Source of the DNA: Mariniflexile litorale
GTDB taxonomy: Bacteria > Bacteroidota > Bacteroidia > Flavobacteriales > Flavobacteriaceae
Direction: 5' to 3'
Assembly (NCBI RefSeq): GCF_031128465.2
Contig: NZ_CP155618.1
Span: 691,501-755,500 of the forward strand
Length of the DNA: 64,000 nt
In this document: positions 17,270 to 25,237 of the stretch, one piece after another
Position numbering within the stretch: the first letter of the stretch is position 1
Layout: every line of letters begins with the position of its first letter
Position numbers and translations under genes: made by a program
The notes under the pieces: generated by a model
Told to the model about the DNA's origin: nothing
Seen by the model: only the letters and a program-made list of their open reading frames with translations
Databases searched by the model: none

Positions 17270-17300
17270 TTTGTTTATAAAAACTATTGCACTATTTTTG
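17270..17300 (+). promoter_or_regulatory. Bacteroidota-type promoter of the kdg lacI gene
   Basis: The -33 element TTTG (17270-17273), a 19-nt spacer and the -7 element TATTTTTG (17293-17300) match the Bacteroidota consensus. The -7 overlaps the operator at 17298, so the regulator probably represses its own gene. Confidence 0.75.
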
Positions 17301-17317
17301 CTTAAACGTTTAAGCAA
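17298..17317. promoter_or_regulatory. LacI-type operator O2 (lacI side)
   Basis: This palindrome is identical to O1 (TTGCTTAAACGTTTAAGCAA). It covers the end of the -7 element and the expected transcription start of the divergent regulator gene, 14 bp before its start codon. Confidence 0.9.
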
Positions 17318-17331
17318 AAATATATAAAAAT

Positions 17332-18363
17332 TTGAGAAACAAAAAAAAAACGACCATAAAAGACATTGCTAGCGTTTTAAATATTTCTCCGGCAGCAGTT
17401 TCAAAAGCATTGCATGATGATTCTCGGATAAGTGCTAAAACTAAAGAAGCTGTAAAAAGAGTTGCTAAAGAATTAAATTACCAACCCAATCACTTAGCCA
17501 GTGCGCTTCGTAGAGGAAAAAGCAACCTAGTTGGCGTTATAGTTCCCCGAACTAATAGTCATTTTTTTTCTTCAGTGATTCAAAATATTGAAGAAGTTTT
17601 AAATAAAGAAGGTTACAATATTATTATTACCCAATCAAACGAATCCTATAAAAAAGAATGTAGTAATATTGATACTTTATTGTTCACACAAGTTGATGGT
17701 ATTATTGCTTCTATGGCTAATGAAACTATAAGTTTAGATTTTTACGAAAAAATCAAATCAAAAGGCATTCCTTTAATTCTATTTGACCGTGGTGAAAATG
17801 ATTTAAATGTCGATTATATTGGTATAAACGATTATGACAGTAGCCATATGATTGTTGAACATTTAGTGCATCAAGGCTGTAAACGCATTGCACATATTGG
17901 TGGCTACAGGCGTACACGAATTTTCAACAACCGAATTAAAGGTTATATTGATGCTATTAAAAAACATGATTTGCCTTTAGAAGAATCATTACTCATAGAA
18001 AGCAGCCTTACTTTAGAAGATGGCAGAGATAAAATGTTGCAACTACTAAATTTAAAAAATAAACCCGATGCTGTTTATGTTGCTGGTGATTATGCAGCAT
18101 TAGGTGCATTACAAATACTTAACGAAAACAACGTTAATATACCAGATGAGATTGCCTTGGTTGGTTTTGGTAATGAGCCTTTTACAGCCATGGTAACCCC
18201 CACTATTTCTAGTATAGATCAGCATAGTGCTGAAATTGGTAAACAAGCAGCTTTAACCTTTTTAGAGCGGGTAAACGATCCTCAAATGAAGCAAACACTA
18301 AATAAAATTATTCTGGATGCTGAATTGATTGTTCGGGATTCTTCTAATGTAAAAAAACTATAA
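17332..18363 (+). CDS. LacI-family regulator of the uronate module
   Basis: This 343-residue repressor-type protein has an N-terminal LacI helix-turn-helix (TIKDIASVLNISPAAVSKALHDD, residues 8-30) and hinge helix (NHLASALRRGKS, about 53-64). A periplasmic-binding-protein-like effector domain follows. The start codon is TTG at 17332. No in-frame ATG or GTG lies between the operator and the HTH, so the TTG is well supported. It is divergent from kdgK, with twin operators between them. KDG or KDPG is the likely inducer, inferred from context. Confidence 0.92.
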   Translation: MRNKKKTTIKDIASVLNISPAAVSKALHDDSRISAKTKEAVKRVAKELNYQPNHLASALRRGKSNLVGVIVPRTNSHFFSSVIQNIEEVLNKEGYNIIITQSNESYKKECSNIDTLLFTQVDGIIASMANETISLDFYEKIKSKGIPLILFDRGENDLNVDYIGINDYDSSHMIVEHLVHQGCKRIAHIGGYRRTRIFNNRIKGYIDAIKKHDLPLEESLLIESSLTLEDGRDKMLQLLNLKNKPDAVYVAGDYAALGALQILNENNVNIPDEIALVGFGNEPFTAMVTPTISSIDQHSAEIGKQAALTFLERVNDPQMKQTLNKIILDAELIVRDSSNVKKL

Positions 18364-18364
18364 T

Positions 18365-18712
18365 TTACTGCATAAAATCTTCTCTAATAGGACTAAAGAC
18401 ATCAATTAAAACACCCCTTTTTTTACAAATAGTTCCGTGCATAATATTTGGTGGAATATAAAGTGAATCTCCTTCTTTTACAATTTGAACCTCGTCTCCT
18501 ACCGTAAATTCAAATTCGCCATTAGCCACATAAGTAACTTGAGAATGGTGATGGTTATGCATAGCTCCTACACCTCCGGCTTCAAAATGAACATTTACAA
18601 GCATAATTCTATCATCATAAGCCATGATTTTTCTTTTAATGCCGCCTCCTAACTCTTCCCATTCAATATTATCTCCTAATAAAAAAACGTTGCTTGCTCC
18701 AAAACTCTTCAT
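18365..18712 (-). CDS. kdgF: KdgF-like cupin
   Basis: This 115-residue single-domain cupin resembles KdgF, which promotes opening of 4,5-unsaturated monouronates to linear ketonised sugars in pectin and alginate breakdown. The first cupin motif is GAMHNHHHSQVTYVANGEFEF near residues 49-69, with clustered metal-binding histidines. The second motif includes DSLYIPPNIMHG near 83-94. The stop lies 1 bp from the convergent lacI stop. The role is supported by the neighbouring eda and kdgK. Another small sugar-binding cupin remains possible. Confidence 0.82.
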   Translation of the reverse strand: MKSFGASNVFLLGDNIEWEELGGGIKRKIMAYDDRIMLVNVHFEAGGVGAMHNHHHSQVTYVANGEFEFTVGDEVQIVKEGDSLYIPPNIMHGTICKKRGVLIDVFSPIREDFMQ

Positions 18713-18981
18713 ATGGTTTATTTGATTTTATCAGCGCCAACTGCTCTGATTTTAATTAATTATACAAATGTACTTTTTCTGTTTTACTAGAGCAAGACAC
18801 TATAAATAAAATAATTACACCCTTGTTTTTGGTTATTAAGAGAAATTACAGACGCTACTTGGTTGGTTAAATTACAACAAGTTATGTTGACAAACATTAT
18901 AAAATTAACTTAAAACAAGACACTTCATTTATTGATTTTATAATATCAAGTACCGAAGTTAATTTATGTTTCACTTTTTTA

Positions 18982-20586
18982 TTAATTAAAATTACTATGA
19001 TATTCTATCCCTAAAAACTCCCAACGTTTTTTATAATCATTTAGTGATTTTATAAAAACCTCATAATCTTTATTAGACTTAGAGGTCCAACCTACTTCTG
19101 CATAGGCAGCAATTCGAGGAAATATTTGATTATTCATTTGTTGAACTGACGGAATCCATTCACTCCACATTTGACAACCTAAACCGAGTATTTTATTGGT
19201 ATATTGTTCTTCTACACCCTCAGGAATAGGATCGAAAGAATAGGCTTTAGAAAGTGGTAAATTATCATAATTATAATCTAAATAAGTCATAGAATGCAAC
19301 GAATTTACAATATCATACCCATTGGTAACAGCTTCATTAATTAGCTCTACATTTCCTTTCCAAAAATGTACAATCGCAGATTTTGCTAATTTTTGTTCCA
19401 CCTTAACATCCGAATCCTCTTGCCATTCATGCACATTAGCGCCCAGTATTTCATTCCATCCCATCATCCTATGGTTTTTATTTTCCATAAAAGTAGACAT
19501 TTGATTAGTGAAAAATATTTGAAGATCGGCAGGGGAAGATAAGCCTTCTTCTTTAATTTTATTTTGTATCATCTCGGAGTTTTTCCAGACATCAAACATC
19601 ACTTCGTCGCCGCCAATATGTACCACATTACCAGGAAAAAGCTCAAATACTTCTTCAAGAACATCTGTAAGAAACTCGTAAACTTTAGGATCTGCTATAT
19701 TAAAAGAATCATCCAATTTACCAAAAAATTCAGGAACTTTCGTATTTGCTCCCAAAATACCTAGCCAAGGATAGGATGCAATGGCAGCCATCGCATGACC
19801 AGGCATTTCTATTTCTGGAACTATTCGAATTTGTCTTTCTTCGGCATAAGCAATAATGCCTTTAATTTCTTCTTGGGTGTAAAATCCTTGATGAGGGTAT
19901 CCATAACGCGCTTCACTTTTTCTACTAGACTGTGTATCTTCCCTATAGCTTCCTACTTTAGTTAAATTAGGATATTTTTTTATCTCTATTCTCCAACCTT
20001 GATCATCTGTGAGGTGCCAATGAAATACGTTCATTTTAAGAAGAGCCATTTGGTCTAATAAATTTTTAACCACCTCAGCTCCTTTAAAATGACGCGACTC
20101 ATCAAGCATAAAAGAACGCCATCCAAAACGTGGTTTATCAGTAATATTTACTTGTGGAATTAAAACTTTTTTGTTGAATTGCTTTGAAAATTCAAAATCA
20201 CTGGGTAATAATTGTCTTAATGATTGAATGCCATAAAACAAACCTGCATTTGATGATGCTGAGATTAAAATATTTTTTTTAGAGGCTGTCAGGTGGTACC
20301 CTTCTTTTCCTAAAGTAGTTTCCATATTAGGATTTATTTTTAAAACAATACCCGATCCCTTTTGCTTAATCTTTGTTTTTGTATCAAAAGCCTTATCTAA
20401 AATCGTAGCCAGATAATCTGCCTGATTTTTAGATATTTTATCGGACACGATCGCTACTTTATTATTTAACTCAAAAAAGCCATCTCCAATGAATACCTCC
20501 ATAGGACGTGGTATAATATTAACTTGAGCATGGGCTAGAGAAATAAAAAAAAGAAGTAAAATATTAAGTATTTTAAATGTTTTCAT
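18982..20586 (-). CDS. GH20 beta-N-acetylhexosaminidase
   Basis: This 534-residue secreted enzyme releases terminal GlcNAc or GalNAc. A signal peptide (MKTFKILNILLLFFISLAHA) is followed by a GH20b domain at about residues 22-140. The catalytic barrel has WHLTDDQGWRIEIKKYP near 190-206 and the catalytic pair Asp327-Glu328 in HIGGDE. There is no lipobox, so it is probably periplasmic. It is transcribed from a promoter overlapped by a GCAAACGTTTGC operator, divergent from the LacI gene at 20869. Confidence 0.95.
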   Translation of the reverse strand: MKTFKILNILLLFFISLAHAQVNIIPRPMEVFIGDGFFELNNKVAIVSDKISKNQADYLATILDKAFDTKTKIKQKGSGIVLKINPNMETTLGKEGYHLTASKKNILISASSNAGLFYGIQSLRQLLPSDFEFSKQFNKKVLIPQVNITDKPRFGWRSFMLDESRHFKGAEVVKNLLDQMALLKMNVFHWHLTDDQGWRIEIKKYPNLTKVGSYREDTQSSRKSEARYGYPHQGFYTQEEIKGIIAYAEERQIRIVPEIEMPGHAMAAIASYPWLGILGANTKVPEFFGKLDDSFNIADPKVYEFLTDVLEEVFELFPGNVVHIGGDEVMFDVWKNSEMIQNKIKEEGLSSPADLQIFFTNQMSTFMENKNHRMMGWNEILGANVHEWQEDSDVKVEQKLAKSAIVHFWKGNVELINEAVTNGYDIVNSLHSMTYLDYNYDNLPLSKAYSFDPIPEGVEEQYTNKILGLGCQMWSEWIPSVQQMNNQIFPRIAAYAEVGWTSKSNKDYEVFIKSLNDYKKRWEFLGIEYHSNFN

Positions 20587-20682
20587 AATGAATTTAGGCT
20601 TGAATTTGATGAATAAAACTATCTCACTTTGCTATCTCTATTAAAAACCGCAAATGATTATCTAAACTTTAATAGTGAATAA

Positions 20683-20713
20683 CAAATTTAACACAAATTT
20701 CATTTAACGCAAA
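20683..20713 (-). promoter_or_regulatory. Promoter of GH20 gene
   Basis: On the minus strand, -33 TTTG (20713-20710), a 19-nt spacer and -7 TAAATTTG (20690-20683) match the Bacteroidota consensus. The -33 box lies inside the operator at 20709-20720. Confidence 0.75.
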
Positions 20714-20720
20714 CGTTTGC
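20709..20720. promoter_or_regulatory. LacI-type operator (GH20)
   Basis: The perfect palindrome GCAAACGTTTGC covers the -33 box of the GH20 promoter. The same 12-mer occurs in the susC promoter at 31274-31285, and an 11/12 match precedes the lacI gene. Confidence 0.85.
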
Positions 20721-20846
20721 ATAATTATTTTTATCTTTTAAAGTCATTTCTGAATTAAATTTATTTAATTTGTATTGTTTTTCAATGAAAAAGTCTACAT
20801 CCTTTAAGTTTTTATATAACAACAAATAATAAAAATAACTTTAACA

Positions 20847-20858
20847 GCAAACGTTTGT
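20847..20858. promoter_or_regulatory. LacI-type operator (regulator gene)
   Basis: GCAAACGTTTGT lies 10 bp upstream of the ATG of the LacI gene at 20869 and contains the 10-bp palindrome CAAACGTTTG. The position suggests autoregulation. Confidence 0.75.
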
Positions 20859-20868
20859 TGTCATTAAT

Positions 20869-21894
20869 ATGAAGAACACCAGAATTACCTTAAAAGATTT
20901 GGCGAAAGATTTAAACCTATCTGCATCTACAATTTCTAGAGCTTTAGGAAATCATCCTGCAATTAGTGCTTCGACAAAAAAAAGAGTACAAAAAAAAGCT
21001 GAAGAATTAGGATTTGTACCTAATTCTATCGCTTCAAGCTTCAGAAAAAAAAGAACACAAACTATTGGAGTCATTGTTCCTAGAATTGACATCCATTTTC
21101 ATTCGCTTGTTATAAGTGGTATTGAAGAGTTTGCATACAACAATGGTTATAACGTTACGATATTTCAATCGAAAGATTTGCTTAAAAGAGAAAAGGAAAT
21201 CGCAAAAACACTTCAAAATAAAATGCTAGATGGGGTTATAGTATGCCTAGGCATTGAAACCAAAAGTTGTGATCATTTTAAAAAAATCAATAAACTGGGT
21301 ATTCCTCTTGTATTTTACGACAGAGTTCCTACTGATTTTGACGCTAATAAAATAGTTATCAATGATTTTGAATCGGCCTATTTAGCAACAGAGCATCTTA
21401 TTAAAAATGGTTGTAAACAAATTGGACATATTTCGGGTAGTCAAACTACTAACATCTTTAAAGCACGCTTAGAAGGTTATAAAGCAGCTCTTAAAAAATA
21501 TAATTTACCTATAGAAGAATCTTTAATATTATTTACCAATAGCCTTAGTTACGAAGAAGGTGTGCAATGTGCTGAAACATACTTAAAAAGTTCATTAAAA
21601 CCAGATGGTATATTTTGTGCCAACGATTATACAGCCGTAAGTGTGATTCAAGTTTTTAGAAAAGCTGAGATAAAGATTCCTGAAGACGTTGCTATTGTTG
21701 GCTTTAGTAATTATCCCATTTCTAAAATTATTGAACCACATTTAACTACGATTAATGACCGTGCGTTTCAAATGGGAGAAGCTGCTACTAAATTACTAAT
21801 TCGTCAAATAGAGGAAAAGGATGATTCTATAACATCTGAAACGATTACTTTGAAAACAGAATTGATAATTCGTGAGTCTAGTACAAGGTCATAG
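20869..21894 (+). CDS. LacI-family regulator of the GlcNAc locus
   Basis: This 341-residue regulator starts MKNTRITLKDLAKDLNLSASTISRALG, an N-terminal LacI HTH at about residues 6-30. A hinge (NSIASSFRKKRT, about 52-63) and a sugar-binding-protein-like effector domain follow. It sits divergent to the GH20 gene. Its operator-like palindrome is repeated before GH20 and susC, so I infer that it controls both. A GlcNAc-derived ligand is likely. It converges on the second GH20 gene 28 bp away. Confidence 0.92.
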   Translation: MKNTRITLKDLAKDLNLSASTISRALGNHPAISASTKKRVQKKAEELGFVPNSIASSFRKKRTQTIGVIVPRIDIHFHSLVISGIEEFAYNNGYNVTIFQSKDLLKREKEIAKTLQNKMLDGVIVCLGIETKSCDHFKKINKLGIPLVFYDRVPTDFDANKIVINDFESAYLATEHLIKNGCKQIGHISGSQTTNIFKARLEGYKAALKKYNLPIEESLILFTNSLSYEEGVQCAETYLKSSLKPDGIFCANDYTAVSVIQVFRKAEIKIPEDVAIVGFSNYPISKIIEPHLTTINDRAFQMGEAATKLLIRQIEEKDDSITSETITLKTELIIRESSTRS

Positions 21895-21922
21895 TTTCAG
21901 ATGAAAGAGTGTATGGTAGTCT

Positions 21923-23482
21923 TTATTTTAATTTAGCCAAACGATCATAAAGTACATGAACCGCTTGTACGCGCAATTCATTCTGTTCTTCTAATTCAGA
22001 ATCATAAAGAAATCCTTTATTAAGAGCTATAAATCTTTTATTTAGCTGTTTTGCATCAGCTAAAATAACATCTAATTCTTTAAGCAATATAGGAGCATGA
22101 GAGCTAGTAAAATTAGCAGCATTGTATTTAAACTCCACTTCCTTGAAATCTAAATAATGGACTCTTAAATCGGCCATTAATTTAAATTGATCTAATTCTG
22201 CCTTGTTTCGTTTTGGTTTTAATTTTAATAATTCGTTTCTAAGAACATTATATTCAGTTTTAACTTCTGCAATACTTTCACTTTTAGTTGGTTTACCATT
22301 ACTTATAAGTTCTGGTTCTGCTGATAAAAAATTCCATAATTTTAAAGCGTCCTTTTTACTAAAACCAAATCTTGTACTGGCATATTCAACAACAAAATCT
22401 TGAGGATTTATTGCAGCTTCCATGTTTAATGCTTTAGTATAACTAGCTATTAAAATACGAAAAGCAGATAGTGGATAAGTGTTTCTTATTTGCACCATAT
22501 CTATAACATCATAACCAACATCCCAAGTAAAACCATAAACACCTGTGGTAGACCACGAGGTTATCACCATGCCTTCATAACCAGCTTCTCTGGCATATGG
22601 AATAAATTCCTTTTGGTTTTTAAAATGTGTAGACCAATCTGTTACATACCAATTATCCGGGTGACATCGAATGGCTGGAGCTCCCCAAAAGGTGAACCCC
22701 ATGTCTTGAAGCTTAGGTATATCTCCGAAATGGTTAATTTTCCATCCGTAATTCCAATCTATAAAAATGGTTTCTTTTGGTAATTCTGCTGCTGCTTCAG
22801 GATGTTTTAAAATAATATCGGCCCACATGACTGGTTTTTTGCCTAACTCTATAACGAGTTCGGTAATCATTTTCATGTAATCTACAAATAATTTAGATTT
22901 CCCTTCTTCTTTTACCTTTACTTGGCATTTTTCACAATGCCCTAATAAATAGGTTTCATCACCTCCAATATGAATATAATCTGAAGTATGTGTTTCTACC
23001 AAATCTGAAAATAAATCTCTAAAAAGCGCTTTACTTTCCATAGCCTCCATAGGGCATAATTGGGAAATATCTTTTCGGTCTTCCTTTAAGTTACTATATC
23101 TAGGGTTTCTTAAAATATATTCAACATGTCCCAAGCTTTGTTGCAACGGAATGACTTTAATTCCTAATCCATCACAGTGTGCAATAAAATCTTTTACTTC
23201 TTCCCGGGTGTATGAATATTCGTTGGAGATAACGGCATGTTTTTCATAAGGGTAAGTGCCTTCCCACTCCATAACCAAGGTATTAATGCCCATTTCAGAA
23301 AGCTCATTGGCGAGCTTTTTAAGCGCCTCGGGAGTCATTACCTGTATACGCAGGTCTAAATGAAAACCTTTTACTTTAAAATCTTCCGTAGAAGCTACTG
23401 TTTGTGCTGTGATATTTACAGTGTTAGTAAACATCACACTTACTAATAATAAAAATTTAAAAATATTTTTATGATTCATCAT
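21923..23482 (-). CDS. GH20-family hexosaminidase (second type)
   Basis: This 519-residue exported protein has a signal peptide (about residues 1-26, ending NITA). The catalytic barrel starts at once, without the GH20b domain of the other copy. The catalytic pair is Asp175-Glu176 in HIGGDE, with preceding SLGHVEYIL and LCPMEA segments. A helical C-terminal region covers about 400-519. This matches the shorter HexD-like GH20 group. It is the last gene of the run, 81 bp after a NagB-like gene. It may act on beta-linked GalNAc/GlcNAc in a different linkage context. Confidence 0.88.
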   Translation of the reverse strand: MMNHKNIFKFLLLVSVMFTNTVNITAQTVASTEDFKVKGFHLDLRIQVMTPEALKKLANELSEMGINTLVMEWEGTYPYEKHAVISNEYSYTREEVKDFIAHCDGLGIKVIPLQQSLGHVEYILRNPRYSNLKEDRKDISQLCPMEAMESKALFRDLFSDLVETHTSDYIHIGGDETYLLGHCEKCQVKVKEEGKSKLFVDYMKMITELVIELGKKPVMWADIILKHPEAAAELPKETIFIDWNYGWKINHFGDIPKLQDMGFTFWGAPAIRCHPDNWYVTDWSTHFKNQKEFIPYAREAGYEGMVITSWSTTGVYGFTWDVGYDVIDMVQIRNTYPLSAFRILIASYTKALNMEAAINPQDFVVEYASTRFGFSKKDALKLWNFLSAEPELISNGKPTKSESIAEVKTEYNVLRNELLKLKPKRNKAELDQFKLMADLRVHYLDFKEVEFKYNAANFTSSHAPILLKELDVILADAKQLNKRFIALNKGFLYDSELEEQNELRVQAVHVLYDRLAKLK

Positions 23483-23563
23483 ATCCTTAACTACATTTAT
23501 ATCTTCTGTATGAAAATTTGATTTTTTTTAGCTATTTATTACCTAAAATACATGATTTTTTAA

Positions 23564-24325
23564 TTATGCGTTTTGTAAACATTCTATGCCTTTATAGGCT
23601 TCCTTATCGAAATAGTAATTACAATCGGGGTGCGTAGTAAGAATAGAAGCAGGACAAGATGTGCTTATAGGCTCGGTAAGGGCGTTTTTTACTGCGTCAC
23701 TTTTATTAGCACCTAAAACCACACAAAATAAATGTGTTCCCTTTAATAGCGTTGGAATGGTTAATGTTATTGCTTTTTCAGGTACTTTTTGAAAAGATTC
23801 AAAACAACCATCATTAACTTGTTGTAAGCGGCATGCATCATCTAACTCCACCACTTTTACAATTTCAGAATCATTAAAATCGGCCACATGCGGATCGTTA
23901 AAGGCCAAGTGACCATTCTCTCCTATTCCTAAACATACAATATCGATAGGCGCTTCTTCTAATAAATTAGTATATCTTTTTATCTCGCTTGAAACATCAT
24001 TATTTACGTTAATGGTGTTTTTATTTAAAGGTACTTTTGAAAAAAGATTATTTTCTAAATAAGAAGAAAATAATTGAGGTGACCCTGGTTTTAACCCAAT
24101 ATATTCATCCATATGAAATGCTTCTATTTTGCTCCAATCTATCAATTTCGATTTGGTTAAATAATCGAGCATAGAGTCTTGAGAAGGTGCAGCTGCAAAA
24201 ACAATTCGTATACTTTCCTTTGTTTTTTGTAATTGAACTATACAATCTTCTACTGCTTTTCCTGCAGCAACCCCCGTTGTTCTCTTGTTAGAAAGAACGT
24301 TTATATTCTGGTTAAAATCTAGCAT
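23564..24325 (-). CDS. Glucosamine-6-phosphate deaminase-like protein
   Basis: This 253-residue cytosolic protein of the NagB/SugarP isomerase family probably converts GlcN-6-P to fructose 6-phosphate and ammonia. FHMDEYIGL (Asp73) and GIGENGHLAFND (His139) match active-site regions. The phosphate-loop region reads FAAAPSQDSM rather than the classical TGxTP form, which places it in a divergent subgroup. It may act on a related amino sugar phosphate. A stronger NagB candidate is encoded at 33439-35367. It follows a terminator, so it may have its own promoter. Confidence 0.85.
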   Translation of the reverse strand: MLDFNQNINVLSNKRTTGVAAGKAVEDCIVQLQKTKESIRIVFAAAPSQDSMLDYLTKSKLIDWSKIEAFHMDEYIGLKPGSPQLFSSYLENNLFSKVPLNKNTINVNNDVSSEIKRYTNLLEEAPIDIVCLGIGENGHLAFNDPHVADFNDSEIVKVVELDDACRLQQVNDGCFESFQKVPEKAITLTIPTLLKGTHLFCVVLGANKSDAVKNALTEPISTSCPASILTTHPDCNYYFDKEAYKGIECLQNA

Positions 24326-24375
24326 TTATTTATTAAAAATTATTAAAACACAGCGTAGGTGCCTCGTTTTAGGTT

Positions 24376-24417
24376 AAAAAAAATTCTGGCTGGTAAAGTT
24401 TAACCCAACCAGAATTT
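24376..24417 (-). terminator. Intrinsic terminator after GH16-like gene
   Basis: A 13-bp stem (24381-24393 with 24405-24417, one G-U pair in the RNA) with an 11-nt loop is followed on the minus strand by a T-run at 24383-24376. It separates the susCD-GH16 transcript from the downstream NagB/GH20 genes. Confidence 0.85.
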
Positions 24418-24452
24418 AATGTATTGCAGAATCATTCAAATAATTATAAAAC

Positions 24453-25205
24453 TTATAATATTTCTACGCGATCTATAATCATTTCTGCTGGTTGATTATT
24501 TGTTGGAGCATTCCCTCTAAATAACCATAGATTTAATTTTAATTTCTCATTATTAAGAGGAGGAATATCGTTTCCTGTATACGTCCAAGTACTAATTACA
24601 TCTTCTGCATTGGGTGCTAAAGTATGTCCATGATAACTACCGAACTCAATACTACTGGCTTTCCAATCAAAAAAATGGGTTGACAGATCACTTTTTAAAT
24701 TCAAATCGTAACGTGTTTTATTACCCACATTATCTGAAGGCTGTATAGCAAATTGAGAGTCTTGATTCTCAGATTGAGACCATTTAGAAAATTCTATATC
24801 AATCTCTTCATTATCATTTTTATAAGTAAAAAGACCACCAACAACATTTTCATCTAATTGGTCTACCCGACTCGCTACATAAAAAACATATTTTTTGTAA
24901 CCTTGAGATTGGCGTAATGTGATTCCTGAGCAATACCAATTACCATCACCCTTTCTTACAATTTTCAAATGCAACCTGCCTTCATTATCTACCCATACAT
25001 TTTCTTCTGAATCTGAAAAATAGTTGGGACCTGGACCTTCTTGACCTTCATCAGAAGTTCTTACAATCCATTCATAACCTGAAAAATTAATGATTCTGGT
25101 TGAATTTACAGGCGTACTATCATCCGTATAGGAATTAGAGCATGAGTTAATAGCAAAAAATTGTACGATTAAAAAAAAGTTAATTATTAACATTTTTGTT
25201 TTCAT
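24453..25205 (-). CDS. GH16-like lipoprotein
   Basis: This 250-residue lipoprotein has a lipobox ending at Cys22 (AINSC) and so is probably on the cell surface. The body is a jelly-roll with the GH16 active-site signature E134-I-D136-I-E138 in NEEIDIEFSKW. The C-terminal LKLNLWLFRG and MIIDRVEIL strands are typical of the fold. GH16 members cleave beta-glucans or galactans, so the substrate is uncertain in this GlcNAc-rich context. Keratan-like or other beta-galactan linkages fit the context. It is the fourth gene after susC. Confidence 0.8.
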   Translation of the reverse strand: MKTKMLIINFFLIVQFFAINSCSNSYTDDSTPVNSTRIINFSGYEWIVRTSDEGQEGPGPNYFSDSEENVWVDNEGRLHLKIVRKGDGNWYCSGITLRQSQGYKKYVFYVASRVDQLDENVVGGLFTYKNDNEEIDIEFSKWSQSENQDSQFAIQPSDNVGNKTRYDLNLKSDLSTHFFDWKASSIEFGSYHGHTLAPNAEDVISTWTYTGNDIPPLNNEKLKLNLWLFRGNAPTNNQPAEMIIDRVEIL

Positions 25206-25237
25206 TAATTAATGTATCTCGTTATAATATGTTGTAA

